Source: Oscillospiraceae bacterium
Lineage (GTDB): Bacteria > Bacillota > Clostridia > Oscillospirales > Oscillospiraceae
Reading direction: 5' to 3'
NCBI GenBank assembly: GCA_902760845.1
Contig: CACWHX010000004.1
Coordinates: forward strand, 27,367 to 91,366
DNA length: 64,000 nucleotides
A program made the translations under genes and the position numbers. Positions 7,587 through 14,620 of this stretch are shown piece by piece. The notes below the pieces were generated by a model that worked only from the letters and a program-made list of their open reading frames with translations, was not told the DNA's origin and ran no database searches. Position 1 is the stretch's first letter. The number at the start of each line of letters is the position of its first letter.

Positions 7587-8576
7587 TCAGCCCTGCGCTG
7601 CCTGCGCGCTTTTTGCGCGGCGGCGCGGCTTTCCGCGCCCGCGCTTGCGGGCGTGCGCGGCCTTGCTCTTGTAGTAGCTCTCCATGCTCTCCGTCGCCTG
7701 ATAGACCAGCCGGGTGATCGACCAGGTGCAGTCCTCCGCCTTGTGGAATTTCAGCCGCACGAGCAGCTTGCCGTGCTCCGGACAGACGCCGAGCGTCATA
7801 TATCGCTGGTCGCCCTGATTGATCCACTTGGAATAGTGCATCTCATGGCCGCAGAGCGGACACGGCGGATGCACGAACGCCTTGTCGCCGAAGGCCTCCG
7901 CCTTTGTGGGATAGACGTCCGAGGCGACATGCTCCAGCGGGGTCGGCCCGTCCGCGGCCGCGTGCTGCTCCAGCGGCAGCCGGGTCGCGAGCTTTTTTTC
8001 CGCCTCGCTGTATTCCGAGAGGCCCCGCAGCATGTTCAGATGCGTGCAGACCAGCGCGGTGTTGTATGCGTCGCCGAGCGCGTCGTGCGCCACGCGCGTC
8101 TGGTCGATGGCGAAATGCTCCATCGCCGTGGCAAGCGACCGCTGCGAGCGTTCGCCGTCGGTCTGCAGGTTGTAGATCAGCTGGAGATTGACCCAGCCCG
8201 CGATCCAGTCCCAGTCCAGATCGTGGATGATGATGTTCTGCTCCATGATCCCCTGATCGTCGCAGCCCCACGTGATAAACGTCACATCGTCGCCGCACCA
8301 CTCGCGAAACTGCGCCAGGGCCTTGGGAAAGCTCACGCCGTGCGAAAGGCGCTCGCGGTCAAAGCCGGTGAGCTTCTTGACTCTGTAGTGCATCCGCTTG
8401 AAGTAAACGGGCTTGACGTCAATTTGAAATTCCTCGCCGGGGGTCATATCGTCGTTCAGGCGCACGGCGCCGATCTGGATGATCTCGCCCCGCAGGCGAA
8501 TGGGCAGCTTGTTGAACACGGAGGACTGCGCGCTCATGGCCTGGTTCCACTCCAGATCTATCACAACATAGTGCAT
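7587..8576 (-). CDS. DEDDh-family 3'-5' exonuclease
   Basis: 329 residues. The N-terminal half is a DnaQ-like exonuclease: DLEW near residue 7 (exo I), the acidic region around RGEIIQIGAVR, an exo II-type Asp in WGCDDQG, and HDALGDAYNTA (exo III with His). The C-terminal third has a zinc-ribbon-like pattern (CPLCGHE and a later CPEHG) and a basic, Lys/Arg-rich tail. Start set at the ATG before HYVVIDLEW, where AAAGGAATGG supplies the RBS; upstream in-frame starts lack one. Likely acts on single-stranded DNA or RNA ends; the exact substrate is unknown. Confidence 0.85.
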   Translation of the reverse strand: MHYVVIDLEWNQAMSAQSSVFNKLPIRLRGEIIQIGAVRLNDDMTPGEEFQIDVKPVYFKRMHYRVKKLTGFDRERLSHGVSFPKALAQFREWCGDDVTFITWGCDDQGIMEQNIIIHDLDWDWIAGWVNLQLIYNLQTDGERSQRSLATAMEHFAIDQTRVAHDALGDAYNTALVCTHLNMLRGLSEYSEAEKKLATRLPLEQHAAADGPTPLEHVASDVYPTKAEAFGDKAFVHPPCPLCGHEMHYSKWINQGDQRYMTLGVCPEHGKLLVRLKFHKAEDCTWSITRLVYQATESMESYYKSKAAHARKRGRGKPRRRAKSAQAAQG

Positions 8577-8607
8577 CGAATAACCATTCCTTTCGTATGA
8601 CGCGGTC

Positions 8608-8613
8608 ATTATA
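8608..8613 (-). promoter_or_regulatory. Possible -10 box of the exonuclease gene
   Basis: A perfect TATAAT on the minus strand 32-37 bases before the exonuclease start. No convincing -35 is visible. Confidence 0.4.
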
Positions 8614-8659
8614 ACACACTATTTTGAACCGCGCACTCTTTTTTTGGAGAAATCCCTGT

Positions 8660-8688
8660 TTACCGGCAGGGAACGGATATGGTATAAT
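8660..8688 (+). promoter_or_regulatory. Promoter of ddl-murF
   Basis: TTACCG (8660-8665) and TATAAT (8683-8688) with a 17-bp spacer, about 100 bp before ddl. A small leader hairpin (GCCCC-TGAC-GGGGC, about 8732-8745) lies in the untranslated region. Confidence 0.6.
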
Positions 8689-8788
8689 AACTGCGATTGC
8701 GCAGCTATGATGTGATGAAAGTCTGTTTTCCCGCCCCTGACGGGGCAGGCGAAACACACGACAAATGATGGTGAAAGGGGCCTTTCCT

Positions 8789-9835
8789 ATGAAAATTGCA
8801 GTGTTGTGCGGCGGCCTGAGCCCGGAGCGGAACGTCTCGCTCTCCAGCGGGACGAAGATTGCGAGCGCGCTGATGGAGCGGGGACACCGGGTCGTGCTGC
8901 TGGATATGTTCCTCGGTCTGGAGGACTACGAGGGCGAAATCGCCGATGTCTTTGAAAACCCGCCCGCGCTGGGCGATACCCGAATTCCGACGCTCGCGCC
9001 GGATCTGACGGCGCTGCGCGCGCAGCGCAGGTGGAACAGCCCCAGTCTCTTCGGGCGGCATGTTCTGGAGGTCTGCGCCATGGCGGACATCGTGTTTCTC
9101 GCGCTGCACGGCCGCACGGGCGAGGACGGGCGCGTGCAGGCGACGTTCGACCTGCTCGGCATCCCCTATACCGGCAGCGGGCATCTCGGCAGCGCCATTG
9201 CGATGGATAAGGACCTGACCAAGCGGCTCGTCGCGCCGGCGGGCGTGCGCACGCCCGCGTGGGAGATCGTGGACAGCGCGGCCATGGACCTGGAGCGCCT
9301 TTGCGCGGAGACGGCGCTGCCGTGCGTCGTAAAGCCGGATGACTCCGGGTCGAGCATCGGCGTGGCCATTGCGCGCACGCGCGAGGAGCTGCGCGCCGCG
9401 CTGCTGGACGCTGCGCGTGAGGGCAGCCGCGTCGTCGTGGAGCAGTACATCGCCGGCCGCGAGATTCAGATCGGCATTCTGGACGGGAAGGCCCTGCCCA
9501 GCATTGAGATCATCCCGGCGGAGGGCTTTTACGACTACAAAAACAAATATCAGCCCGGCGCGGCGGAGGAGATCACGCCCGCGCCCATCCCGCCGGAGAC
9601 GGAGCGGGAGCTGGCGGAGGCCGCGCTGACGGTGTTCAATACGCTGGGCCTGCGCGCCTATTCCCGCGCGGATTTTATTCTGGACGCGGAGGGGAAGCTC
9701 TGGTTTCTGGAGATCAACACCCTGCCCGGCATGACGCCGACGAGCCTTGTCCCGCAGGAGGCGGCGGTCGTCGGGCTGAGCTACGGCGACCTGTGCGAAA
9801 AGATCATCGAGATCGCGCTGCGCGGCGAGGCGTAA
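8789..9835 (+). CDS. ddl: D-alanine--D-alanine ligase
   Basis: 348-residue ATP-grasp enzyme that joins two D-Ala for the peptidoglycan stem. Typical motifs: CGGLSPERNVSLSSG at the N-terminus, LHGRTGEDG, KPDDSGSSIGV, the omega loop FYDYKNKY, and EINTLPGMTPTSLVPQ at the C-terminus. Start set at the third ATG, eight bases after GAAAGGGG. It is followed by murF only three bases later, so the two successive steps are co-transcribed. The FYDYKNKY loop contrasts with FFDYTEKY in the VanG-like ligase at 62846-63892, supporting D-Ala specificity here. Confidence 0.95.
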   Translation: MKIAVLCGGLSPERNVSLSSGTKIASALMERGHRVVLLDMFLGLEDYEGEIADVFENPPALGDTRIPTLAPDLTALRAQRRWNSPSLFGRHVLEVCAMADIVFLALHGRTGEDGRVQATFDLLGIPYTGSGHLGSAIAMDKDLTKRLVAPAGVRTPAWEIVDSAAMDLERLCAETALPCVVKPDDSGSSIGVAIARTREELRAALLDAAREGSRVVVEQYIAGREIQIGILDGKALPSIEIIPAEGFYDYKNKYQPGAAEEITPAPIPPETERELAEAALTVFNTLGLRAYSRADFILDAEGKLWFLEINTLPGMTPTSLVPQEAAVVGLSYGDLCEKIIEIALRGEA

Positions 9836-9838
9836 GCG

Positions 9839-11194
9839 ATGACCGGTTATTGTGTTTCGGACGTTGCGGCCGTCGTTGGCGGCGCGCTCTCCGGCAGCGG
9901 CGCCGCCGCCGTGACAGGCGTCGTGATCGACAGCCGCATGGCCGGGCCGGGCAGTCTCTTTGCCGCGCTCCCCGGCGCTCACGTGGACGGGCACGATTAT
10001 ATTGCCAGGGCGTTTGAAAATGGCGCGGCCTGCTGCCTTGCCCTGCGTGTTCCGGCGGGGGAGACGCGGCCGATCATCGTTGTGCCGGATGTGGCGGCGG
10101 CGCTGGAGCGGCTCGCGGCGGATTATCGCGCGCGGCTTGATATCCCGGTGCTCGGCGTCACCGGCAGCGTGGGCAAGACGACGGCGAAGGAGATGGTCGC
10201 CGCCGTGTTGTCGCAGCGCTTTTCGGTGCTGAAAACGGAGAAGAATCTGAACAACCAGCTCGGTGTTCCGCTCACGCTTTTCCGCATTGAGCCGGAGCAT
10301 GAGATTGCGGTCGTGGAGATGGGCGTCTCGCATTTTGGCGACATGGCGCCGCTCGCCGCCATGGTGCGGCCGACGGCCATGCTCTTTACCGTCATCGGCC
10401 GGGCGCACCTGGAGTTCTTTGGCGACCGTGCGGGCGTATTCCGGGAAAAGACCTCCGTGCTGGATACAATGCCGGAGGATTCGCCCGTATTCTGCAACGG
10501 GGACGACGACCTGCTGCGCGGCCTGGAGTGCCGCCAGCGCAAGGTGACGTTCGGCCTGTCCGAGGGATGCGCGGTGCGTGCCGAGGACGTGCGCGCGCTC
10601 GGCTCCGGCGGCACGGCCTGCACCATCGTCTGGGGGGAGCGCCGCCTGGCGGCGCATATCCCGGCATACGGCGAACACATGGTCCATGCCGCGCTGGAGG
10701 GCGCGGCGGTCGGGTTTGCATACGGCCTGACGGATGCGGAGATTCTGCGCGGCATCGCGGCGTATCGGCCGGTGGGCGGCCGCGCGGGCGTCGTCCAGTC
10801 TGAGAGCTTGACGATCATAGACGACTGCTATAACGCCAACCCGGACTCCACTGCCGCGGCGCTGCGCTCGCTGCGCACGATGGAGTGTGGACGCAGAGTC
10901 GCGATTCTCGGCGACATGGGCGAGCTGGGCGAAGCCGCCGCCGCGCTGCACCGGGAAACCGGACGGATCGCCGCGGAGCAGGGGATAGACCTGCTCGTCA
11001 CGTGCGGCGCGCTCGCGGCGAATATCGCGGCCGGCGCGCGGGATGCGGGGATGACGGACGCGCGGCAGTATGACGCTGTGCCGCCGCTGCTCGACGCGCT
11101 GCCGGAGCTGATCCGCCCCGGCGACTGCGTGCTTGTGAAGGCGTCGCACTACATGCAGTTTGAGAAGATCGTAGAGGCGCTGAAGGGCATTTAA
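9839..11194 (+). CDS. murF: UDP-N-acetylmuramoyl-tripeptide--D-alanyl-D-alanine ligase
   Basis: 451 residues, the normal MurF length. N-terminal substrate domain with DSR and PGSLFAALPG motifs, central ATP-binding loop GVTGSVGKTTAKEM (about 114), EMGVSHFGDM, and a C-terminal domain with DDCYNANPDS. It adds the D-Ala-D-Ala made by the preceding gene to the UDP-MurNAc-tripeptide in the cytoplasm. A strong terminator follows directly. Confidence 0.96.
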   Translation: MTGYCVSDVAAVVGGALSGSGAAAVTGVVIDSRMAGPGSLFAALPGAHVDGHDYIARAFENGAACCLALRVPAGETRPIIVVPDVAAALERLAADYRARLDIPVLGVTGSVGKTTAKEMVAAVLSQRFSVLKTEKNLNNQLGVPLTLFRIEPEHEIAVVEMGVSHFGDMAPLAAMVRPTAMLFTVIGRAHLEFFGDRAGVFREKTSVLDTMPEDSPVFCNGDDDLLRGLECRQRKVTFGLSEGCAVRAEDVRALGSGGTACTIVWGERRLAAHIPAYGEHMVHAALEGAAVGFAYGLTDAEILRGIAAYRPVGGRAGVVQSESLTIIDDCYNANPDSTAAALRSLRTMECGRRVAILGDMGELGEAAAALHRETGRIAAEQGIDLLVTCGALAANIAAGARDAGMTDARQYDAVPPLLDALPELIRPGDCVLVKASHYMQFEKIVEALKGI

Positions 11195-11201
11195 AACCGA
11201 T

Positions 11202-11245
11202 GGGGCTGCGAAAAAACGCTTTCGTTTTTCGCAGCCCCTCTTTTT
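11202..11245 (+). terminator. Rho-independent terminator after murF
   Basis: A 16-17 bp stem (11202-11218 with 11223-11238, one bulged A) and a T-rich tail TCTTTTTATTT. It also lies at the 3' side of the convergent bofA gene. Confidence 0.92.
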
Positions 11246-11256
11246 ATTTATGTAGC

Positions 11257-11526
11257 TCAAAACAAATATTTAATCAGCAGCAGCAATACCAGTCCTGGGA
11301 AGCCGAATACGCCGATCACGAGCGCGTTGATCCAGTTCATGCCGAGCGAGATGCCCAGAAAATCGCCGAAGAAATTCAGCAGGAAGAGCGCGACGAACCC
11401 GAGCCCGGTGTTGATGAGCAGCTTGAACAAAAATTTCAGCGGCCCGCGAAAGAGCTTTACCACCAGCCAGAGAATGAACACAGCGGCGACGATCACCAGG
11501 GCGTCGGATAAAATATTGTTTGCCAT
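11257..11526 (-). CDS. bofA: Pro-sigma-K processing inhibitor BofA family protein
   Basis: 89-residue protein with two to three membrane segments and the BofA signatures LFRGPLKFLFKLLINTG and GFPGLVLLLL at the C-terminus. In Bacillus BofA holds the sigma-K protease SpoIVFB inactive in the mother-cell membrane; in clostridia the role is less certain. The gene follows a DUF2508 (YaaL) gene by 12 bases, the same order as yaaL-bofA in Bacillus, which supports the call and indicates a spore-forming host. Confidence 0.9.
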   Translation of the reverse strand: MANNILSDALVIVAAVFILWLVVKLFRGPLKFLFKLLINTGLGFVALFLLNFFGDFLGISLGMNWINALVIGVFGFPGLVLLLLIKYLF

Positions 11527-11538
11527 GACGGCTCCTTT

Positions 11539-11754
11539 CTATTGCGACAGTTGCTTCAGGTCGTGTACGGCGCAGTTATACTTTGCGCGCAGGGCGTTGA
11601 TTTCAAAGATGCAGGCGTCCATCTGCATCGGGTCCGCGAGGTTGTCAAACCGGGAATAGGCCTGCTCCAGATCCCGGCGGATGCCCCGCATTTCATCGGT
11701 GACGCGGCGAATTTCCGCGCGCTGCATCCGGCGCTGCTTTTTCTGACTGCTCAT
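11539..11754 (-). CDS. DUF2508 family protein (YaaL-like)
   Basis: 71-residue, highly charged, probably helical protein. It has a basic N-terminus and the family pattern LEQAYSRFDNLADPMQMDACIFEI, with the trailing INALRAKYNCAVHDLKQ. RBS GGAGG lies before the ATG. Partner of bofA in a short operon; function unknown across the family. Confidence 0.85.
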   Translation of the reverse strand: MSSQKKQRRMQRAEIRRVTDEMRGIRRDLEQAYSRFDNLADPMQMDACIFEINALRAKYNCAVHDLKQLSQ

Positions 11755-11784
11755 GTACGAAAAGCCTCCATGCTTTTTCTGTAC

Positions 11785-11812
11785 ATTCTATGCCGGAACA
11801 ATGGTTTTTAAA
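11785..11812 (-). promoter_or_regulatory. Likely promoter of the DUF2508-bofA operon
   Basis: Minus-strand TTTAAA (11812-11807) and TAGAAT (11790-11785) with a 16-bp spacer, about 30 bp before the DUF2508 start. Confidence 0.45.
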
Positions 11813-11840
11813 CAGGGAATTGTAAAAATTTCCGAACATA

Positions 11841-12119
11841 GCGCGGCCGGCCGCGCATATACTACGAGCGGAAACCATTCGACGCACGAGACGCATACGG
11901 AAAAACGCGAGGGCCGAACCGAGCTTGCAGCAGCACAATCGGGGAGCGATGGCCCGCACCTTTTGCCGGCACAGGACATTGCGCTTCGTGCGGGAACGAC
12001 GCGCTCCGCTTACGGCAGGAGAACCGTTCCGTGCGAATGCGCTTCAAGTGCCGGAACGGAGCGGATGCGCGTTTCGGGGCGGCGGGAGTTTGTGCTTGAT
12101 ACGGCTCCCGCATTTTTTT
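11841..12119 (+). ncRNA. Possible structured non-coding RNA of unknown class
   Basis: A 545-bp gap between the DUF2508 gene and the topoisomerase operon contains no convincing gene but has strong secondary structure. It holds a GCGCGGCC self-complementary palindrome at 11841-11856 and a two-part hairpin (GGAGCG 11943-11948 with 12002-12007 enclosing CCCGCAC 11953-11959 with GTGCGGG 11988-11994). An eight-bp stem CCGTTCCG/CGGAACGG follows (12024-12031 with 12052-12059), and then a terminator at 12082-12119. I looked for RNase P, tmRNA and SRP RNA signatures and saw none. 5' end and strand are inferred from the terminator. Confidence 0.35.
12082..12119 (+). terminator. Rho-independent terminator of an unassigned transcript
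   Basis: Stem GCGGGAG (12082-12088) with CTCCCGC (12105-12111), then ATTTTTTT. No plus-strand protein gene precedes it within 800 bases, so it probably ends a non-coding RNA. Confidence 0.75.
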
Positions 12120-12209
12120 ATTTGCCGAACGTCTGCCTCAGCGCGCGCTCCGTGGGGATGTACGAGAAACATAAAAACCCACATATCCGATCCTCCTTCG
12201 CTTTATGGC

Positions 12210-12238
12210 TTGCAATTTCTGCAGAGGTACGATATACT
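12210..12238 (+). promoter_or_regulatory. Promoter of the topoisomerase operon
   Basis: TTGCAA (12210-12215) and TATACT (12233-12238) with a 17-bp spacer, 62 bp before the start codon. Confidence 0.65.
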
Positions 12239-12300
12239 AAATCAGTTACAGTTTCCCGCACGGGAACACCACATCTTGTGATACATGAGGGAAAAAGCAA

Positions 12301-14286
12301 ATGGCAAAGACCCAGAATGCGGAATACGGCAACGACAGCATCTCCATGCTCAAGGGCGCGGAGCGCGTACGCAAGCGTCCGGAGGTCATTTTCGGCTCCG
12401 ACGGGCTGGAGGGGTGCGAGCACGCCGTGTTTGAGATTCTCTCGAACGCCATTGACGAGGCGCGCGAGGGCTATGGCAACATTATAACAGTCACGCGGTT
12501 TGAAGACAAGTCCATCGAGGTGGAGGACTTCGGCCGCGGCTGCCCGGTGGACTGGAACGAGGCGGAGCAGCGCTACAACTGGGAGCTGATCTTCTGTGAG
12601 ATGTATGCCGGCGGCAAATATCGAAACAACGAGGGCGAGAGCTATGAATTTTCGCTCGGTCTGAACGGCCTCGGCGCGTGCGCCACGCAGTATGCCTCGG
12701 AGTATATGGACGTGACCATCCGGCGCGACGGGCGAAAGTACGCCCTGCACTTCCAGCGCGGCGAGATTGTGGGCGATCTCACCAGCGAGCCCGCCGACCG
12801 GAAGAAGACCGGCACGACCATCCGCTGGCGGCCGGATCTGGACGTGTTCACGGATATCAGCGTCCCGGTGGAATATTTTCAGGATGTGCTGCACCGGCAG
12901 GCGGTGGTAAACCAGGGCGTGACGTTCCGCCTGCGCGTGGAGCGGGACGGCAGGTTTGACACGACGGAGTACCGCTACGAAAATGGCATCGTGGACTACG
13001 TCGCGGAGCTCGCCGGCGACGACGCGCTGACGCCGCCGCACAATATCGAGACCGAGCGGCGCGGCCGCGACCGCGCGGACAAACCGGAATACAAGGTGAA
13101 GATTTCGGCGGCATTCTGCTTTTCCAATCGCGTGAACGTGCTGGAATATTACCACAACTCCTCGTGGCTGGAGCATGGCGGCGCGCCGGAAAAGGCGGCG
13201 AGAAGCGCCTTTACTTCCGCCATCGACGGCTACATCAAAAAGCAGGGGAAGTATCAGAAAAGCGAGAGCAAGATCAGCTTTCAGGACGTGCAGGACTGCC
13301 TGATCCTCGTGACGAACTGCTTTTCCACCACGACCTCCTACGAAAACCAGACCAAAAAGGCCATCACGAACAAGTTCATTCAGGAGGCCATGACGGAGTT
13401 TTTCCGCGAGCAGCTGGAGATTTATTTCATCGAGCACAAGCCGGAGGCGGACCGTATTCTGGAGCAGGTGCTCATCAACAAGCGCAGCCGCGAGCAGGCG
13501 GAAAAGGCGCGCCTGAATCTGAAAAAGAAGCTCACCGGAAACGTCGATCTCGCCAACCGCGTGCAGAAATTTGTGGACTGCCGTTCCAGAGATGTTTCGC
13601 GCCGCGAAATCTACATCGTCGAGGGCGATTCGGCGCTCGGCGCGTGCAAGCTTTCGCGCGACGCGGAGTTTCAGGGCATCATGCCCGTGCGGGGAAAGAT
13701 TCTCAACTGCCTCAAGGCGGACTATACGCGCATTTTTAAAAGCGATATCATCACGGACCTCATGCGCGTGCTCGGCTGCGGCGTGGAGGTGCAGTCGAAG
13801 CAGGCGAAGGACCTCTCCGCGTTTTCGCTGGAAAACCTGCGCTGGAACAAGATCATCATCTGTACCGACGCGGATGTGGACGGCTTTCAGATTCGCACGC
13901 TGATCCTCACGATGCTCTACCGCCTCGCGCCGACGCTCATCCGCGAGGGCTATGTGTATATCGCGGAGTCGCCGCTCTATGAAATCGAGTCGAAGGGCAA
14001 GACGTACTTTGCCTATTCCGACCGGGAAAAGGCAGAAATTGTGGAGAGCCTGAACGGCGCGAAGGCGACCATCAACCGGTCCAAGGGTCTCGGCGAGAAC
14101 GATCCGGACATGATGTGGATGACGACGATGAACCCCGAGACGCGAAAGCTCATCCGCGTGATGCCGGAGGACGTCGAGCGCACGGCGCAGATGTTCGATC
14201 TCCTCCTGGGCGACAATCTCGCCGGGCGCAAGGAGCATATCGCGGCGTTCGGCAGCCAGTTTTTAGACCTGGCCGACATTTCCTGA
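12301..14286 (+). CDS. Type IIA topoisomerase subunit B (GyrB/ParE-like)
   Basis: 661-residue ATPase subunit. GHKL ATP-binding motifs ILSNAIDEA, EDFGRGCPV and GLNGLGACA lie in the first 130 residues; the TOPRIM domain shows EGDSALGA (about 441) and the Mg-binding DADVDG (about 522). It is divergent from canonical GyrB/ParE, for example in its N-terminal region. Its partner A subunit is the second gene downstream. It is likely an additional topoisomerase of the ParE-like type, but gyrase and topoisomerase IV cannot be separated from sequence alone here. Confidence 0.9.
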   Translation: MAKTQNAEYGNDSISMLKGAERVRKRPEVIFGSDGLEGCEHAVFEILSNAIDEAREGYGNIITVTRFEDKSIEVEDFGRGCPVDWNEAEQRYNWELIFCEMYAGGKYRNNEGESYEFSLGLNGLGACATQYASEYMDVTIRRDGRKYALHFQRGEIVGDLTSEPADRKKTGTTIRWRPDLDVFTDISVPVEYFQDVLHRQAVVNQGVTFRLRVERDGRFDTTEYRYENGIVDYVAELAGDDALTPPHNIETERRGRDRADKPEYKVKISAAFCFSNRVNVLEYYHNSSWLEHGGAPEKAARSAFTSAIDGYIKKQGKYQKSESKISFQDVQDCLILVTNCFSTTTSYENQTKKAITNKFIQEAMTEFFREQLEIYFIEHKPEADRILEQVLINKRSREQAEKARLNLKKKLTGNVDLANRVQKFVDCRSRDVSRREIYIVEGDSALGACKLSRDAEFQGIMPVRGKILNCLKADYTRIFKSDIITDLMRVLGCGVEVQSKQAKDLSAFSLENLRWNKIIICTDADVDGFQIRTLILTMLYRLAPTLIREGYVYIAESPLYEIESKGKTYFAYSDREKAEIVESLNGAKATINRSKGLGENDPDMMWMTTMNPETRKLIRVMPEDVERTAQMFDLLLGDNLAGRKEHIAAFGSQFLDLADIS

Positions 14287-14300
14287 AGGGGAGAGAAGCG

Positions 14301-14585
14301 ATGAATATCAAAACCGCAAGAAGAATGGTCCTGCTGTTTATGGCGCTGTCCGTGCTGATGGCGCTCGTGGGTCTGATCTTTTTCGAGCCGGGCACAACCG
14401 TCAGCATGTATGTGACGATGCTGGCCTTTGTGCTTATGGTGCTGGCGCTGGTGTTTCTCTTCGGGTTCTGCAAGTGCCCGTGGTGCGGCAGACGCATCAC
14501 GACCGGACTGATGAAAATCGAGGTCTGCCCGCACTGCAGGCGCGACCTGGAGACGGGTATGAAGCGCAAGGGAAAACGGAAATAA
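14301..14585 (+). CDS. Small membrane protein with C-terminal zinc-ribbon motif
   Basis: 94 residues: two transmembrane segments (about 8-28 and 34-55) followed by CPWC and CPHC pairs about 18 residues apart, a zinc-ribbon-like arrangement, and a basic tail. RBS GGGGAGAG precedes the ATG. It lies between the two topoisomerase subunit genes with short gaps on both sides (14 and 35 bases), so it is co-transcribed with them. I do not recognise a named family; why a membrane protein sits in this operon is not clear. Confidence 0.75.
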   Translation: MNIKTARRMVLLFMALSVLMALVGLIFFEPGTTVSMYVTMLAFVLMVLALVFLFGFCKCPWCGRRITTGLMKIEVCPHCRRDLETGMKRKGKRK

Positions 14586-14620
14586 TCCCGGCCGACACAC
14601 TGGCCTGAAGGAAGAAAGCT

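Noticed and set aside
8705..11260. Long minus-strand reading frame opposite ddl-murF
   Set aside because: It is antisense to two clear essential genes and has no recognisable domain.
11841..12119. RNase P, tmRNA or SRP RNA
   Set aside because: I looked for the conserved cores of each class (for example GAGGAAAGTC, the tmRNA tag with TTCGA-type 3' end, and GGAAGGAAGCAGC) and saw none on either strand.
11753..12487. Plus-strand reading frames across the DUF2508-topoisomerase gap
   Set aside because: No family motif, poor start context, and they cross the terminator at 12082-12119 and the start of the topoisomerase gene; a structured RNA is the better reading.
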